From the NCBI GenBank assembly GCA_030065825.1, contig JASJCY010000016.1:1-54493 (forward strand): a stretch of 54,493 bases of DNA. Reading direction: 5' to 3'. The position numbers and the translations under genes are program-made. Shown in pieces: positions 24,869 to 33,810 of this stretch. The first letter of the stretch is position 1. Every line of letters begins with the position of its first letter. This DNA comes from Nostocaceae cyanobacterium. Lineage in GTDB: Bacteria > Cyanobacteriota > Cyanobacteriia > Cyanobacteriales > Nostocaceae. The notes under the pieces were generated by a model. It was not told the DNA's origin, did no database searches, and worked only from the letters and a program-made list of their open reading frames with translations.

Positions 24869-26449
24869 ATGACTACCGTAGTAATTGATTTTGGTACTAG
24901 TAACACCGTTGTTTGTATTACCGATCCTATTACCCAAACACCAAGAACCTTAAAATTTGACTCCATTTCTCGCCGTTTTGAGGGAGAGGAACAAGTAACC
25001 GTAGTACCCAGTTTAGTATTTGTCAAAGGACAAAATCACCTCATCTGCGGGGAACCAGTACGCGCACAACGTCTGGGTTTCGCCCAACCACAGCGCTGTT
25101 TTCAGGGTTTTAAACGGGAATTAGCAGCGGATTTTATCCCCCCACCACGACTGCTGGATGGAGAAAGTTATAGCCCAGAATTGGTTTCCCAATTGTTCCT
25201 CCAAGAAATATGGCAACAAATTACACAGCAGATTCAACCCAGCCGGGTAATATTTACAGTCCCCGTGGGTGCTTTTGAACGCTATTTACATTGGTTCCGT
25301 AATCTGGGAGAAACCCTGAAAATACCCGAAATTCAAATTATAGATGAATCTACCGCCGCTGCTTTGGGTTACGCCATTAAACGTCCTGGTTCCGTGGTTT
25401 TCGTCATCGATTTCGGTGGGGGAACCCTGGATTTAAGTCTGGTTCGCACGGTGAAAATGACTTCCCAACAAAAAGCTGTACGAGGGGAGGTAATTGCTAA
25501 ATCGGACGCTTTTGTGGGTGGAGTAGATATTGATACATGGATGGTAGAACATTACTTGGAAAAAATTGGTTCCCACCGCGATGCTGTAGGGGAAATTGGC
25601 TGGCAAAATTTACTAGAAATAGCAGAAAGGTTAAAAATTCGCCTCTCTAAGGCTTATGAGGCTAAAGAAGCCTGGTTTGACGATGAAAACTTTATTTCCC
25701 ATGAATTGCACTTTAACCGCGACGAATTGGGGGATATCCTGGAAAATCGTCAGTTATTAGAACAACTGCGAGAAGCATTAGATGAAGTACTGGCGATCGC
25801 ACTCAGTAAGGGTATTGGGAAAGCAGATATCGAACAGGTTTTGTTGGTGGGGGGTAGCTGTCAAATTCCAGCAGTACAACAGTTGATAACTTCCTATTTT
25901 GGACGGCAGAAGGTAAAATTAGATAAGCCCTTTGAAGCAGTCGCACATGGAGGTTTAGCTTTAACCCAGATGGTGGAAGTAGACGATTATCTCCGCCATA
26001 GTTACGCCATCCGTCTGTGGGAACCCCAAAGCCGACGTTATTCTTATTTGAATTTAATTGAAAAGGGGACACCTTATTCAGGGATAGGAAACCATCAGCA
26101 CAAAGCCAGGTTAACGGAACCTTTGATATTGCAAGTAGCCACAGAGGGACAAACAGAAATTCGCCTCGATATCGGTGAAATTGCGGAGTCTTCTCAAGCT
26201 GAGGTTGTTTATGATGCCCAGGGAAGAATGACTAGTAGTCACTTGGTGAAGCAGGAAACATACCGTTCTTTAGATAACCAGCACGAACAGGTTTGTATCG
26301 CTCATTTGCAACCCCCAGGAGAAGTAGGAATAGATAGGATTTCCGTGCAATTTGAGGTAAACGAACAACGGATGTTGGTAGCGACGGTGAAGGATTTGTT
26401 AACAGGGAAGGTATTGGTATATCAGGGTGCGATCGCGAAACTGAAGTAG
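24869..26449 (+). CDS. Hsp70 family protein (DnaK-like, short)
   Basis: 526 residues, about 110 shorter than DnaK. ATPase motifs are present: phosphate 1 VIDFGTSNTVV (5-15), connect IDESTAAALGYA (about 164-175), phosphate 2 FVIDFGGGTLDLS (about 181-193) and adenosine VLLVGGSCQIPAV (about 327-339). The C-terminal region (about 370-526) is a reduced substrate-binding domain without the DnaK helical lid. It probably works with the GrpE-like protein encoded upstream, as a chaperone pair separate from the housekeeping DnaK. A DnaJ partner is not in this window. Confidence 0.88.
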   Translation: MTTVVIDFGTSNTVVCITDPITQTPRTLKFDSISRRFEGEEQVTVVPSLVFVKGQNHLICGEPVRAQRLGFAQPQRCFQGFKRELAADFIPPPRLLDGESYSPELVSQLFLQEIWQQITQQIQPSRVIFTVPVGAFERYLHWFRNLGETLKIPEIQIIDESTAAALGYAIKRPGSVVFVIDFGGGTLDLSLVRTVKMTSQQKAVRGEVIAKSDAFVGGVDIDTWMVEHYLEKIGSHRDAVGEIGWQNLLEIAERLKIRLSKAYEAKEAWFDDENFISHELHFNRDELGDILENRQLLEQLREALDEVLAIALSKGIGKADIEQVLLVGGSCQIPAVQQLITSYFGRQKVKLDKPFEAVAHGGLALTQMVEVDDYLRHSYAIRLWEPQSRRYSYLNLIEKGTPYSGIGNHQHKARLTEPLILQVATEGQTEIRLDIGEIAESSQAEVVYDAQGRMTSSHLVKQETYRSLDNQHEQVCIAHLQPPGEVGIDRISVQFEVNEQRMLVATVKDLLTGKVLVYQGAIAKLK

Positions 26450-26450
26450 A

Positions 26451-26582
26451 TTATAGCGCTTTTCAGTTGAGTCCAATACACGAGGGAACCTCACCCCGTC
26501 CTGCGGACACCCCTCTCCTTACTAAGGAGAGGGGAAGGGGGTGAGGTTCATCTGTATTCTATCCAAGTGAAAACCGCTATAT
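26451..26582. mobile_element. 130-bp inverted-repeat element with CCTCACCC core
   Basis: The ends TTATAGCGCTTTTCAGTTGA and (inverted) ATATAGCGGTTTTCACTTGG form imperfect terminal repeats of about 27 bp. The core CCTCACCCCGTCC...CCCTCTCCTTACTAAGGAGAGGGG...GGGTGAGG is also palindromic and recurs without the outer arms at 23357-23420. No coding sequence, so it is MITE-like. Confidence 0.65.
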
Positions 26583-26970
26583 TTTGTTGGTGTAGTCTGC
26601 GCTTGCGCTTACAACAGTAAAGATTTTGGTGCGTTAGACTAAAGTCATAACGCACCCTACACCTACACCTACCTAAGAAACCGGGTTTCTGTGAGACTAA
26701 GTACGATAATATTCGATACTCCACCCAGAGAAACCCGGTTTCTAACTACACCATCGACTTAATATTGACTTTATAAATGGTCTCTAACAGCCAACCCTAT
26801 TTTCAAACTGGTTCGGTAAACTCGATAACTAATAGTTGATGAATAGTCCTCAAGGTTAATCTATTTTAAGGAAAACTTGGAACATTTATGGAGTACGGTA
26901 AACTGCAATGTGAAACTTTTTAAATGCCCGTTAAAATCGAAGATATAAAGTAAGTTGAGGAGCCGCCATA
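26583..26970. other. Intergenic region with three repeat types
   Basis: Contains TTTTGTTGGTGTAGTCTGCG (26583-26602; an inverted relative lies at 46128-46157), GGTGCGTTAGACTAAAGTCATAACGCACC (26629-26657), and an AAACCGGG element (26674-26744). The last 200 bp appear unique, with GAGGAG before the DUF4870 ATG. No gene is seen. Confidence 0.6.
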
Positions 26971-27345
26971 ATGCAAGTCACATACAATGAAGATAAGCGT
27001 AAATTGCTATCTTGTTTGTGTCATGGGGCGATTTTTTTTAGTACAACATTGTTTTCTGTTGGAGTTCCCATTGTAATTAATATTATTTCTGACGACCCAG
27101 TTGTTAAAAGTAACGCAAAAGAATCAATTAATTTTCACTTTAATGTTTGGTTTTGGGCGACTTTAATTGGTGTACCAATTGGAGTTTTATCTTGGCTAAC
27201 TTTTGGTATTGGCGGAATTTTGTTTTTCCCTGTAGTTGCTTTTGGGTTTCTACTACATTGGGGATTAACTATTTGGGGTTTGTTGAGTTGTTTAGCTAAT
27301 TCTGAACAGCCTTTCCGTTATCCGTTTATATTTAGATTGCTTTAG
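26971..27345 (+). CDS. DUF4870 family membrane protein
   Basis: 124 residues with the DUF4870 layout: CLCHGAIFFSTTLFSVGVPIVINII (first hydrophobic helix), the conserved VKSNAKESINFHFNVWFW segment, then two hydrophobic stretches (WATLIGVPIGVLSWLTFGIG and FPVVAFGFLLHWGLTIWGLL), ending in FRYPFIFRLL. These are small inner-membrane proteins of unknown role. The ATG is preceded by GAGGAG at eight to nine bases. It is transcribed alone; the toxin island beyond is on the other strand. Confidence 0.85.
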   Translation: MQVTYNEDKRKLLSCLCHGAIFFSTTLFSVGVPIVINIISDDPVVKSNAKESINFHFNVWFWATLIGVPIGVLSWLTFGIGGILFFPVVAFGFLLHWGLTIWGLLSCLANSEQPFRYPFIFRLL

Positions 27346-27405
27346 TTCGAGTTAAAAGAAGTAGAATTGGGTTCTTGAGGAGGGGGTGTGATAAGCATCC
27401 CTTTT

Positions 27406-27783
27406 TTAACAATCTAAAATCTCTTGAATAACACTTTTTAAATCTTTATCACCAGGACGTTTTCTAAACTGTTCGTGGCTGTAAATCCAAACAAGTTTGA
27501 TTATAGAATCATTTGTATTGACTAAATACATCAATCGAATTTGTCAAGATGCTCCTTTCCCAACCTTCAATTCCAATTTGTGAAATGTCCATTCATCTGG
27601 TAAATTAATTTTGCTAGGTAAAGGTTCTTGACGGGAATTTATGGGATATTGGTCTTCAAGCAAATTTTGCAGTACTTCAGCAATTAACTCAACAAAATTA
27701 TTCCCGTGAACCTTTGCAAGTTTCTTGAACGAACGACTAAAATTATCGGATTTCTCAATCGAGAAGGGAGTTAAGCCAGTCAC
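27406..27783 (-). pseudogene. RelE/HigB-like toxin gene with in-frame TGA
   Basis: From GTG 27783 (AAGGAG six bases upstream) the frame encodes MTGLTPFSIEKSDNFSRSFKK...DEWTFHKLELKVGKGAS, then TGA at 27544-27546. The same frame continues QIRLMYLVNTNDSIIKLVWI, then YSHEQFRKRPGDKDLK to a TAA at 27406-27408. The continuation matches the end of RelE/ParE-fold toxins, where the position is usually Gly (GQ.RLMY), so a single GGA-to-TGA change explains the break. The strands carrying the late catalytic residues are lost from the short product, so the toxin is probably inactive unless the stop is read through. It overlaps the antitoxin gene by 29 bases. Confidence 0.85.
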
Positions 27784-28375
27784 GCACTTCTCCTTTACCA
27801 ATACGAGTTGAAGATTCCGAATTTAAAGCATCATTCAATACTTCCGACATTACTGGTTCATAAGCAGGGTTTTCACGTTCCATCACATCCAATTTTTGCT
27901 CACCCAATGCTTTCATGTCTTGACGTTGAATTGGTTCAGTGGAACTTGCTTGAGGTGGTAATCCCTTTCTAGCTTTTTTCCAGGGAAATTCACCGTGAGT
28001 CATATCACTGAGTCGATAAGCATGATAACCACCAAAATACCCCCAAACCTCTTCTAACAATTCCTTAATTCCATCAGGTATGGTTCCTAAGGATTCTTCT
28101 TTATTCGGAATAGGTAATTGATTAGCTTCAAAATTACTGTAAAATCTATAAGCAGGAGGACACACTGGACCATATCGCCATGCTTGAATTTCTTCATCAA
28201 ACAATGGTTGGTCGTAAAGTGCTAAATGCAAGCTTTGTGTGTAATATAGAAGCTTTTGAACCTTCATGTTGGTCATTTCAGCTTCTATCCCATCCTCATA
28301 TGCTCTCACTATAAAGTAGCGAGCCACATCTAAACAGTCAATCATACTCAGACTCGCCTTCCAAGTATCGCTCAC
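27755..28375 (-). CDS. Panacea (DUF4065/GepA/SocA-like) antitoxin
   Basis: 206 residues, or about 196 if it starts at the internal MIDCLDVARYFI. Panacea features: DVARYFIVRAYEDG, MTNMKVQKLLYYTQSLHLAL, FDEEIQAWRYGPVCPPAYRF (the KLxYY and WxxGPV..xxY signatures), and the later LSDMTHGEFPWKKAR. Panacea proteins neutralise unrelated toxins encoded next to them. The C-terminal extension (150-206) is the usual variable, toxin-specific part. The adjacent overlapping gene is RelE-like, giving a standard antitoxin-first pair, except that the toxin has a premature stop. Confidence 0.87.
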   Translation of the reverse strand: MSDTWKASLSMIDCLDVARYFIVRAYEDGIEAEMTNMKVQKLLYYTQSLHLALYDQPLFDEEIQAWRYGPVCPPAYRFYSNFEANQLPIPNKEESLGTIPDGIKELLEEVWGYFGGYHAYRLSDMTHGEFPWKKARKGLPPQASSTEPIQRQDMKALGEQKLDVMERENPAYEPVMSEVLNDALNSESSTRIGKGEVRDWLNSLLD

Positions 28376-28461
28376 TATACCATTATAATCTATTCTCTAG
28401 CAAAATAGTACTAAAATACTATATTACATTTCTAATTATGGCGGTTAGCTGCTTTGTCTAA

Positions 28462-28791
28462 TTATATTCCTAACCAACTCCGCAAAGATTCCTCTAGTTG
28501 TTCAGAATCAGAATCAGCTAATTTACCGATAATTGCAACAACTAAACTTTTATCTACTGTGTATAAACCACGCTTAACTGCTGTTGGTACATTTAGTCCT
28601 GCTGCTGACCATTCAGTAAGTATAAATTCCCCAGGAAGTAATGATGTGGTTTTACTTGTCAGGGGAACAATAAAGATATCTTGGGATACGTGTGGTGCAT
28701 TTACAACAACAGCAGGTCTGACTTTTGAACTTGATAAATCTGAAAAAGGATACCGCACCAAGATGATGTCATTTTTGGAGTAGCTGGACAT
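28462..28791 (-). CDS. MazF/PemK family mRNA interferase toxin
   Basis: About 109 residues. YSKNDIILVRYPFSDLSSSKVRPAVVV is the MazF/PemK N-terminal pattern (G/ND-I-x-LV..PF.D...K.RPAVVV), followed by IVPLTSKTTSLLPGEF and KRGLYTVDKSLVVAIIGKL, with the conserved Ser/Thr loop and hydrophobic last strands. Such toxins cleave single-stranded RNA at short motifs. Several ATGs are possible (28800, 28797, 28791); 28791 has GAGG nine bases upstream. It overlaps the end of the small antitoxin gene upstream by about 23 bases, so the two are co-translated. Confidence 0.9.
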   Translation of the reverse strand: MSSYSKNDIILVRYPFSDLSSSKVRPAVVVNAPHVSQDIFIVPLTSKTTSLLPGEFILTEWSAAGLNVPTAVKRGLYTVDKSLVVAIIGKLADSDSEQLEESLRSWLGI

Positions 28792-28972
28792 AAACATCAT
28801 CCTCTGTATTATCCCATACTTTATCTAAAGAAGCTTGACTAGTTTGAAGCCAAAAATCAGCCTCATCATCAGGTAATAGTGTTACCAATAGTTTTGTACC
28901 TTCTGGAATTTCTGTTGGTTCCAATAATTCAATTTTTCCGTTTCTAACAGTAGCCCAAAGGGTTTTTAGCAT
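28769..28972 (-). CDS. Small antitoxin partner of MazF/PemK
   Basis: 67 residues. The N-terminal beta-rich part (LWATVRNGKIELLEPTEIPE, then GTKLLVTLLPDD) looks like the AbrB/AF2212-type antitoxin fold. The acidic, helical C-terminus (ASLDKVWDNTEDDVYVQLL) is the part that would wrap the toxin. The antitoxin-first order and overlap with the MazF gene support the assignment. It probably autoregulates the pair, but no operator was identified. Confidence 0.75.
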   Translation of the reverse strand: MLKTLWATVRNGKIELLEPTEIPEGTKLLVTLLPDDEADFWLQTSQASLDKVWDNTEDDVYVQLLQK

Positions 28973-29005
28973 TTGTATTGTGTAATAACAACTATACTTT
29001 CTATT

Positions 29006-29218
29006 TTATAATTGCTCGTGCAATCTTTGCCAAATTTCAGATTTAGATGCGATTTCAAAAAATAATTCCAGTGCTTCAACCAGATTATCTCGTGCTGATT
29101 CAATTGTCTTCCCTTGACTAGCAATATCTAGTTCGGGACAGAGTGCTACATACCAATCGTCTTCACGTTCAATAATAGCAGTTAACTGTTTTTTCTGCTT
29201 CATATTTTTATGTTTCAT
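29006..29218 (-). CDS. HicB-like antitoxin-fold protein
   Basis: 70 residues from ATG 29218, which lies one base after the stop of the upstream gene; ATG 29203 (MKQKKQLTAII) is also possible. LTAIIEREDDWYVALCPELDIASQGKTIESA, then NLVEALELFFE, is the HicB-type ferredoxin-like fold. There is no C-terminal DNA-binding domain and no HicA-like gene beside it, so it is an orphan HicB or belongs with the toxin/immunity pair directly upstream. Function is inferred from family only. Confidence 0.78.
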   Translation of the reverse strand: MKHKNMKQKKQLTAIIEREDDWYVALCPELDIASQGKTIESARDNLVEALELFFEIASKSEIWQRLHEQL

Positions 29219-29219
29219 A

Positions 29220-29573
29220 TTATGATCTAGATGCTTTTTCTCCATGGCGAAATTTTTCCAACAATTCAAAAAAATTATTCAGAGCATCTTTTTCATCAGC
29301 AGAATAAAACAAAATAATGCTGTCCCAACCATGAGAAGATTCAATTTGAAATCTTTCCTGTACCCAAGTTTGGAATTTATCAAATTCAATTTCTTCTTGT
29401 GTTGTAGCTAAACTTAAATCTTGTCTTGATGCTATATATCCATCTAAAAATGACTTTAAGCGGGTAATAGAAGGTTTTCCTAAGAACATTCCTGGACGCT
29501 GCTGAATGCGTTTTAGCATTTCATAGAGATATTCAGATGTTGTCCCTAATTTATGTTGGGTGATTTCTTGCAT
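29220..29573 (-). CDS. Probable immunity protein beside papain-fold toxin
   Basis: 117 residues. Pattern YLYEMLKRIQQRPGMFLGKPSI, then LKSFLDGYIASR, recalls small proteins that accompany contact-dependent or polymorphic toxins (RP.xYLG..S...L..fl.GY). The rest (FQTWVQERFQIESSHGWDSI, LNNFFELLEKF) is helical. No catalytic motif is seen. It follows the papain-fold toxin gene by 15 bp on the same strand, the usual toxin-immunity order. The immunity role is inferred from this position and the pattern. Confidence 0.6.
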   Translation of the reverse strand: MQEITQHKLGTTSEYLYEMLKRIQQRPGMFLGKPSITRLKSFLDGYIASRQDLSLATTQEEIEFDKFQTWVQERFQIESSHGWDSIILFYSADEKDALNNFFELLEKFRHGEKASRS

Positions 29574-29588
29574 AAAACCTCTATTAGT

Positions 29589-29975
29589 TTAAAATGTTGA
29601 TTCCGTTATCTGGAAGTTTTTACCAGCATAAAGTTTTCCATAAAACTGGAGATTTTCTAGCCATTGACTTTTTGGTATACCGGTGGGATGGTGATTATCA
29701 AAAACAATTTCTATATTCTTAATCAAGATAGAAATTCCCTGATGACGACCATTCATAGAAATAGCATCACCAGGCACATTATCATCATAAATATAACTAT
29801 CTCTACCTGTTCCAGCACCTGTATAAATCTTAATTAATTTTCCGCTGATTCCTTGTAAAAGTAAGTACTTTTTAATAGCGTTAGCACATTCAACACACTC
29901 AAGATTTTGAAATTCACTGACAATTACTTGAATTTGTTGTAATTGGTCTAAATTTATTTCCTCAATAATATGCAC
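29589..29975 (-). CDS. Papain-fold toxin domain protein (stand-alone)
   Basis: 128 residues. LECVECANAIKKYLLLQGIS gives a nucleophile Cys at the start of a helix (C33, or C30). AISMNGRHQGISILI supplies the catalytic His before a strand (H79), and IEIVFDNHHPTGI the third polar residue. This is the C-A..H..D/N order of papain-like toxin domains from polymorphic toxin systems. It lacks an N-terminal secretion or trafficking domain, so it is either an intracellular toxin or a detached toxin tip. It is followed closely by the probable immunity gene. Confidence 0.7.
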   Translation of the reverse strand: MHIIEEINLDQLQQIQVIVSEFQNLECVECANAIKKYLLLQGISGKLIKIYTGAGTGRDSYIYDDNVPGDAISMNGRHQGISILIKNIEIVFDNHHPTGIPKSQWLENLQFYGKLYAGKNFQITESTF

Positions 29976-30080
29976 TCCCTGATTAACTCAAAAGCCAGTA
30001 GCGACTGTCTTGATTGTCAAGTGCAAACTGACAAGTCAGCGCTTGAGCTATCGCTTGTATCTTAAATAAGCTGGATTTAG

Positions 30081-30109
30081 ATCCCCGACTTCTTCAAGAA
30101 GTCGGGGAT
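30081..30109. terminator. Perfect 14-bp inverted repeat after alaS
   Basis: ATCCCCGACTTCTT and its exact complement are separated by one base, eight bases beyond the alaS stop. The stem is very strong, but no T-run follows on the alaS strand. It is a common dispersed palindrome that may serve as a transcript-end stabiliser rather than a classical terminator. Confidence 0.55.
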
Positions 30110-30116
30110 GTGAACA

Positions 30117-32762
30117 TCAACCCAAACCGGTTTGCAAATCACCCCGCGCTTTTTCCAAAGCTTCTGGTAACTTACTGGCATCTCTTCCCCCAGCTTGGGC
30201 TAAATTTGGTCTTCCACCACCACCACCACCGCAAATCTTCGCAATAGCACCGATAAATTTACCCGCTTGTAAACCTTTCTTGTTTACCTCTGGGGAGAAT
30301 GCAGCAACTAAGCTGACTTTACCCGCTTCCGGAATAGAACCCAATACCACCGCAGCACCGCTACCGATTTTCTGCTGTAACCTTTCCGCTGCGGTTTGCA
30401 AGGAAGCAGCATCCACATCTTCCATTTGCGCGACTAATATCTTAAACTCACCCACAGTTTCCACCGTTGAGATTAAGCTATCAGATTTGGCGATCGCCAA
30501 TTGCGACTTCAAATTTTCTATTTGCTTCTGGCTACTTCTCAGTTCACTTTGCAGGGTAGTAATTCTTTCTGGTAATTCCTCTGGTTTGACTTTAAACCTA
30601 TCGCTTAAATCCTTAACTACCACATCCCGAACATTGAGATAATCAAGGATAGCAGGACCAGAAACCGCTTCTATCCGCCGCACACCGGAAGCTATTCCCG
30701 CTTCAGAAACAATTTTAAATACTCCTATCTCCGCAGTATTACTGACGTGAGTTCCCCCACACAATTCCATCGATACTCCAGGGAAATCAATTACCCGCAC
30801 CACTTCTGCGTACTTTTCCCCAAACATAGCGATCGCACCTTTTGCCTTTGCTTGTTCCAGGGGCATACTTTCTATGGTAGCGGTGTGTGCTTCCCCAATC
30901 CAAGTATTTACTTGTGATTCGATTTGAGTAATTTCCTCTGGGGTTAAACTCCGGGGACAGTTGAAGTCGAAGCGCAATCTGTCGAAGGATACCAAAGAAC
31001 CAGCTTGGGAAATCCCATCATCGACGATTTTCTTTAACGCTGCTTGCAACAGGTGAGTTGCGGTATGATTTGCTTGGGCACGACGACGACAAGCGCGATC
31101 GATTTGGGCAGTAACTGTATCGCCTACTCTGATTGTACCCCGTTCAATGCGTCCGAAGTGAACAAAGAAGTCAGATTCCTTCTTCACGTCGTCAATGGTG
31201 ACAACAAAGCCATCACCGGATAAATAACCCTTATCCCCAATTTGTCCCCCGGATTCGGCGTAAAATGGGGTTTGGTTGAGAACTATTTGTACTTCTGTCC
31301 CTGCTTCCGCTTCTTCTTCAGCAATACCATCAACTAACAATACCTCAACTTGTGCAGATGCAGCAGCTTGGGTATAACCGAGGAATTCCGTCCCGTGGAT
31401 ATGTTCTGCTAACTTATCGAGGGAACCCTGTACAGTTAAATCGATGGTTTCGTGGGCTAATTTAGCCCGTTCGATTTGCTTTTGCATTTCTACACCGAAA
31501 CCATCGCTATCGACGCTTAAACCCTCTTCCTCGGCGATTTCCTGGGTTAATTCGAGGGGGAAGCCATAGGTATCGTAGAGTTTAAATGCTTCCTCACCAC
31601 TAATAACAGTTTTACCCTGTTTTTGCAACTGGGCGATAATCTCTGCTAGCATTTTCTCCCCTCTTTCCAAAGTCTTCAAGAAGCGAGATTCTTCCCGTTG
31701 CAATTCCGCTTTGATAGCATTTTCCCGTTGACGTAGATTGGGGTAAGCAGATTCTCCCAAACTAATGGCACTTTCTGCCACTTTGGTGGTAAATTCTCCC
31801 TCAATACCAATTAGTCTACCATGGCGCACCACCCGGCGAATCAAACGCCGTAATACATAACCCCTCCCCACATTGGAAGCGCGGATTTCATCGGCTATCA
31901 TATGTACCACAGCACGGATATGATCACCAATCACCTTCAAGGAAACCTTGGTTTTCTCATCACTGGTAGCGTAATCAATCCCCGCAATTTCTGCTGCTGT
32001 TTGAATAATAGGAAAAATTAAATCAGTTTCATAATTATTGGGAACTTGTTGGAGAATTTGCGCCATTCTCTCCAAACCCATCCCCGTGTCAATATTCTTA
32101 TTCGCTAAGGGAGTCAAATTACCATCTGCATCCCGGTTAGATTCCATAAATACCAAGTTATAAAACTCGATAAACCGGGAATCATCTTCTAAATCGATAT
32201 TGTCATCCCCCAATTCCGGGTGAAAATCATAGTATATTTCTGAACAAGGACCACAAGGACCAGTTGCACCAGAAGCCCAAAAATTATCATCTGCCCCCAT
32301 GCGCTGAATACGTTTTTCCGGCACACCAATCTTATCTCGCCAAATAGCAAAAGCTTCGTCATCTTCCTCAAAAACACTGACAACTAACCGTGCTTTCGCT
32401 AACCCAAATACCTCTGTAGAGATTTCCCAACCCCAAGCGATCGCCTGTTCCTTGAAATAATCCCCAAAACTGAAATTACCCAGCATCTCAAAAAACGTAT
32501 GATGGCGTTTAGTGCGTCCGACATTTTCAATATCATTAGTACGGATACACTTTTGAGAAGAAGTAGCACGAGGAAAATCGGGGGTGCGCTGTCCTAGAAA
32601 AATAGGTTTAAATGGTAGCATCCCCGCGATAGTCAGCAGTACAGTTGGATCTTCCGGTACCAAAGAAGCACTAGGGACAACTTGATGTCCTCTTTGGCTG
32701 TAAAAGTCGAGGAACTTTTGACGAATTTCCTTACCGCTGAGTTTTTGGGGATTATCGCTCAT
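30117..32762 (-). CDS. alaS: Alanine--tRNA ligase
   Basis: 881 residues, normal length. It charges tRNA-Ala. Class II core at 1-250 ([50 protein letters not shown]), tRNA-binding helices ([16 protein letters not shown]), the editing domain with zinc-site HxxxH (NHTATHLLQ) and CGGTHV, and the C-terminal oligomerisation/C-Ala domain ending with [17 protein letters not shown]. All key parts are intact. It is preceded by the toxin/immunity island downstream and a repeat-rich spacer upstream, and is transcribed as a single gene. Confidence 0.98.
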   Translation of the reverse strand: MSDNPQKLSGKEIRQKFLDFYSQRGHQVVPSASLVPEDPTVLLTIAGMLPFKPIFLGQRTPDFPRATSSQKCIRTNDIENVGRTKRHHTFFEMLGNFSFGDYFKEQAIAWGWEISTEVFGLAKARLVVSVFEEDDEAFAIWRDKIGVPEKRIQRMGADDNFWASGATGPCGPCSEIYYDFHPELGDDNIDLEDDSRFIEFYNLVFMESNRDADGNLTPLANKNIDTGMGLERMAQILQQVPNNYETDLIFPIIQTAAEIAGIDYATSDEKTKVSLKVIGDHIRAVVHMIADEIRASNVGRGYVLRRLIRRVVRHGRLIGIEGEFTTKVAESAISLGESAYPNLRQRENAIKAELQREESRFLKTLERGEKMLAEIIAQLQKQGKTVISGEEAFKLYDTYGFPLELTQEIAEEEGLSVDSDGFGVEMQKQIERAKLAHETIDLTVQGSLDKLAEHIHGTEFLGYTQAAASAQVEVLLVDGIAEEEAEAGTEVQIVLNQTPFYAESGGQIGDKGYLSGDGFVVTIDDVKKESDFFVHFGRIERGTIRVGDTVTAQIDRACRRRAQANHTATHLLQAALKKIVDDGISQAGSLVSFDRLRFDFNCPRSLTPEEITQIESQVNTWIGEAHTATIESMPLEQAKAKGAIAMFGEKYAEVVRVIDFPGVSMELCGGTHVSNTAEIGVFKIVSEAGIASGVRRIEAVSGPAILDYLNVRDVVVKDLSDRFKVKPEELPERITTLQSELRSSQKQIENLKSQLAIAKSDSLISTVETVGEFKILVAQMEDVDAASLQTAAERLQQKIGSGAAVVLGSIPEAGKVSLVAAFSPEVNKKGLQAGKFIGAIAKICGGGGGGRPNLAQAGGRDASKLPEALEKARGDLQTGLG

Positions 32763-33090
32763 GGGTGTTTACAAAAAAAGTATTAGCAAATATATTTGTA
32801 GGTTATTGGTCATTGATCGCGTTCCCACGACCAAGCACAAACCTTTACACACAAAGTATGCCGCACAATTGGACATCTGTGCCACAAATGAACGTTACAG
32901 TTTTACTAAATTATCAAGTCAAATCTTTTTTGATGTCAAAAAGCAGCACCAAGCGCTATTAACTTTAGGCAACAGGCAACAGGCAACAGGCAACAGGCAA
33001 CAGGCAACAGGCAACAGGCAACAGGCAACAGGGTAAGATGAAGGGAGTTGACTTTTGAATTTTGACTTTTTCCGTATACTGAGGTGATTT
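32763..33090. other. Spacer with CAACAGG heptamer STRR
   Basis: This divergent region between alaS and the CopZ-like gene contains nine tandem CAACAGG units (32968-33031). The 200 bp next to alaS are unique and should hold its promoter. No gene is supported; open frames over the heptamer read as repeated CCLLPVA and are not credible. Confidence 0.7.
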
Positions 33091-33285
33091 ATGGCATGGA
33101 CATTGAAAGTACCAGACATTGCTTGTGAAGGATGTGCCCAAACCATTACTGAATCTATCCACGCTACAGAACCTAATGCCAAAGTGAATGTAGATGTTAA
33201 AACTAAAACTGTAACCGTGGAATCTACAGCCAATCCTGAGTCGATCAAAAAGGCAATTGTGGATGCGGGTTATACCATCGATTGA
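33091..33285 (+). CDS. Heavy-metal-associated domain protein, CopZ-like
   Basis: 64 residues forming one HMA (ferredoxin-like) domain: LKVPDIACEGCAQTI with the C12-x2-C15 metal site, then KVNVDVKTKTVTVES and IKKAIVDAGYTID. Proteins of this size bind Cu(I) (or other soft metals) and pass it to P-type ATPases. No copper ATPase lies nearby, so the metal and partner remain open. Regulation is not visible. Confidence 0.88.
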   Translation: MAWTLKVPDIACEGCAQTITESIHATEPNAKVNVDVKTKTVTVESTANPESIKKAIVDAGYTID

Positions 33286-33296
33286 AATCTCCATTA

Positions 33297-33495
33297 ACAC
33301 ACATCTTGCACCTGGGTCAGAAACCGGGTTTATTGGGAATATTGACCTGTCAAAATCCTAATTTTTCGTTCATAAACCCCGGCAGTCGCTACCCTACGGG
33401 AAGCCGCACTCCGTGCGTCTATAAGTCGGGGAACCCGACCAACGCGCTGCCTCGCTTTCTCCATACTTATTGAGAATGGTGCAAGATATGACTTA
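33297..33495. mobile_element. Largest copy of the CATATCTTGCACC MITE-like family
   Basis: Left end ACACATCTTGCACCTGGGTC, then AAACCGGGTTTATTGGG, and right end TTGAGAATGGTGCAAGATAT with GACTTA. Inside is a further dispersed module (GTCGCTACCCTACGGGAAGC..., CCGACCAACGCGCTGCC), which also appears in reduced form at 160-180. It is about 199 bp with no ORF. Confidence 0.65.
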
Positions 33496-33651
33496 ACCTA
33501 ACTATGAGAGTAATCCGTTGTATTAGACCTCCTCAAATCTACTCACAGCTAGACTCTGCCCACAGACTAACACTGTCTAACTGACAGCTTTGCCCAAATT
33601 AATGGAAGCATTTAAGTTGTACTCATTTTCTAGACCACAGCAATAGTAGTT

Positions 33652-33688
33652 AAACACTCTTTAGGATAGGGAGAGTGTTTCTTTTTTG
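33652..33688 (+). terminator. Rho-independent terminator
   Basis: AAACACTC (33652-33659) and GAGTGTTT (33673-33680) form an 8-bp stem followed by CTTTTTT. It may end the CopZ-like transcript or an unrecognised upstream RNA. Confidence 0.7.
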
Positions 33689-33810
33689 GTTCCACAGTTT
33701 GAGTGGGCTTTACTGGTAGTAAAATATGGATCAGCCAGGATTAATTTAGATCCTGATAATTATTTATGATACTGAATTTTTTACGCTAAATCTGATTATA
33801 TGATATTGTG

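Noticed and set aside
32919-33300. Minus-strand frames with CCLLPVA repeats opposite the CopZ-like gene
   Set aside because: They are heptamer-derived and antisense to a well-supported HMA domain gene.
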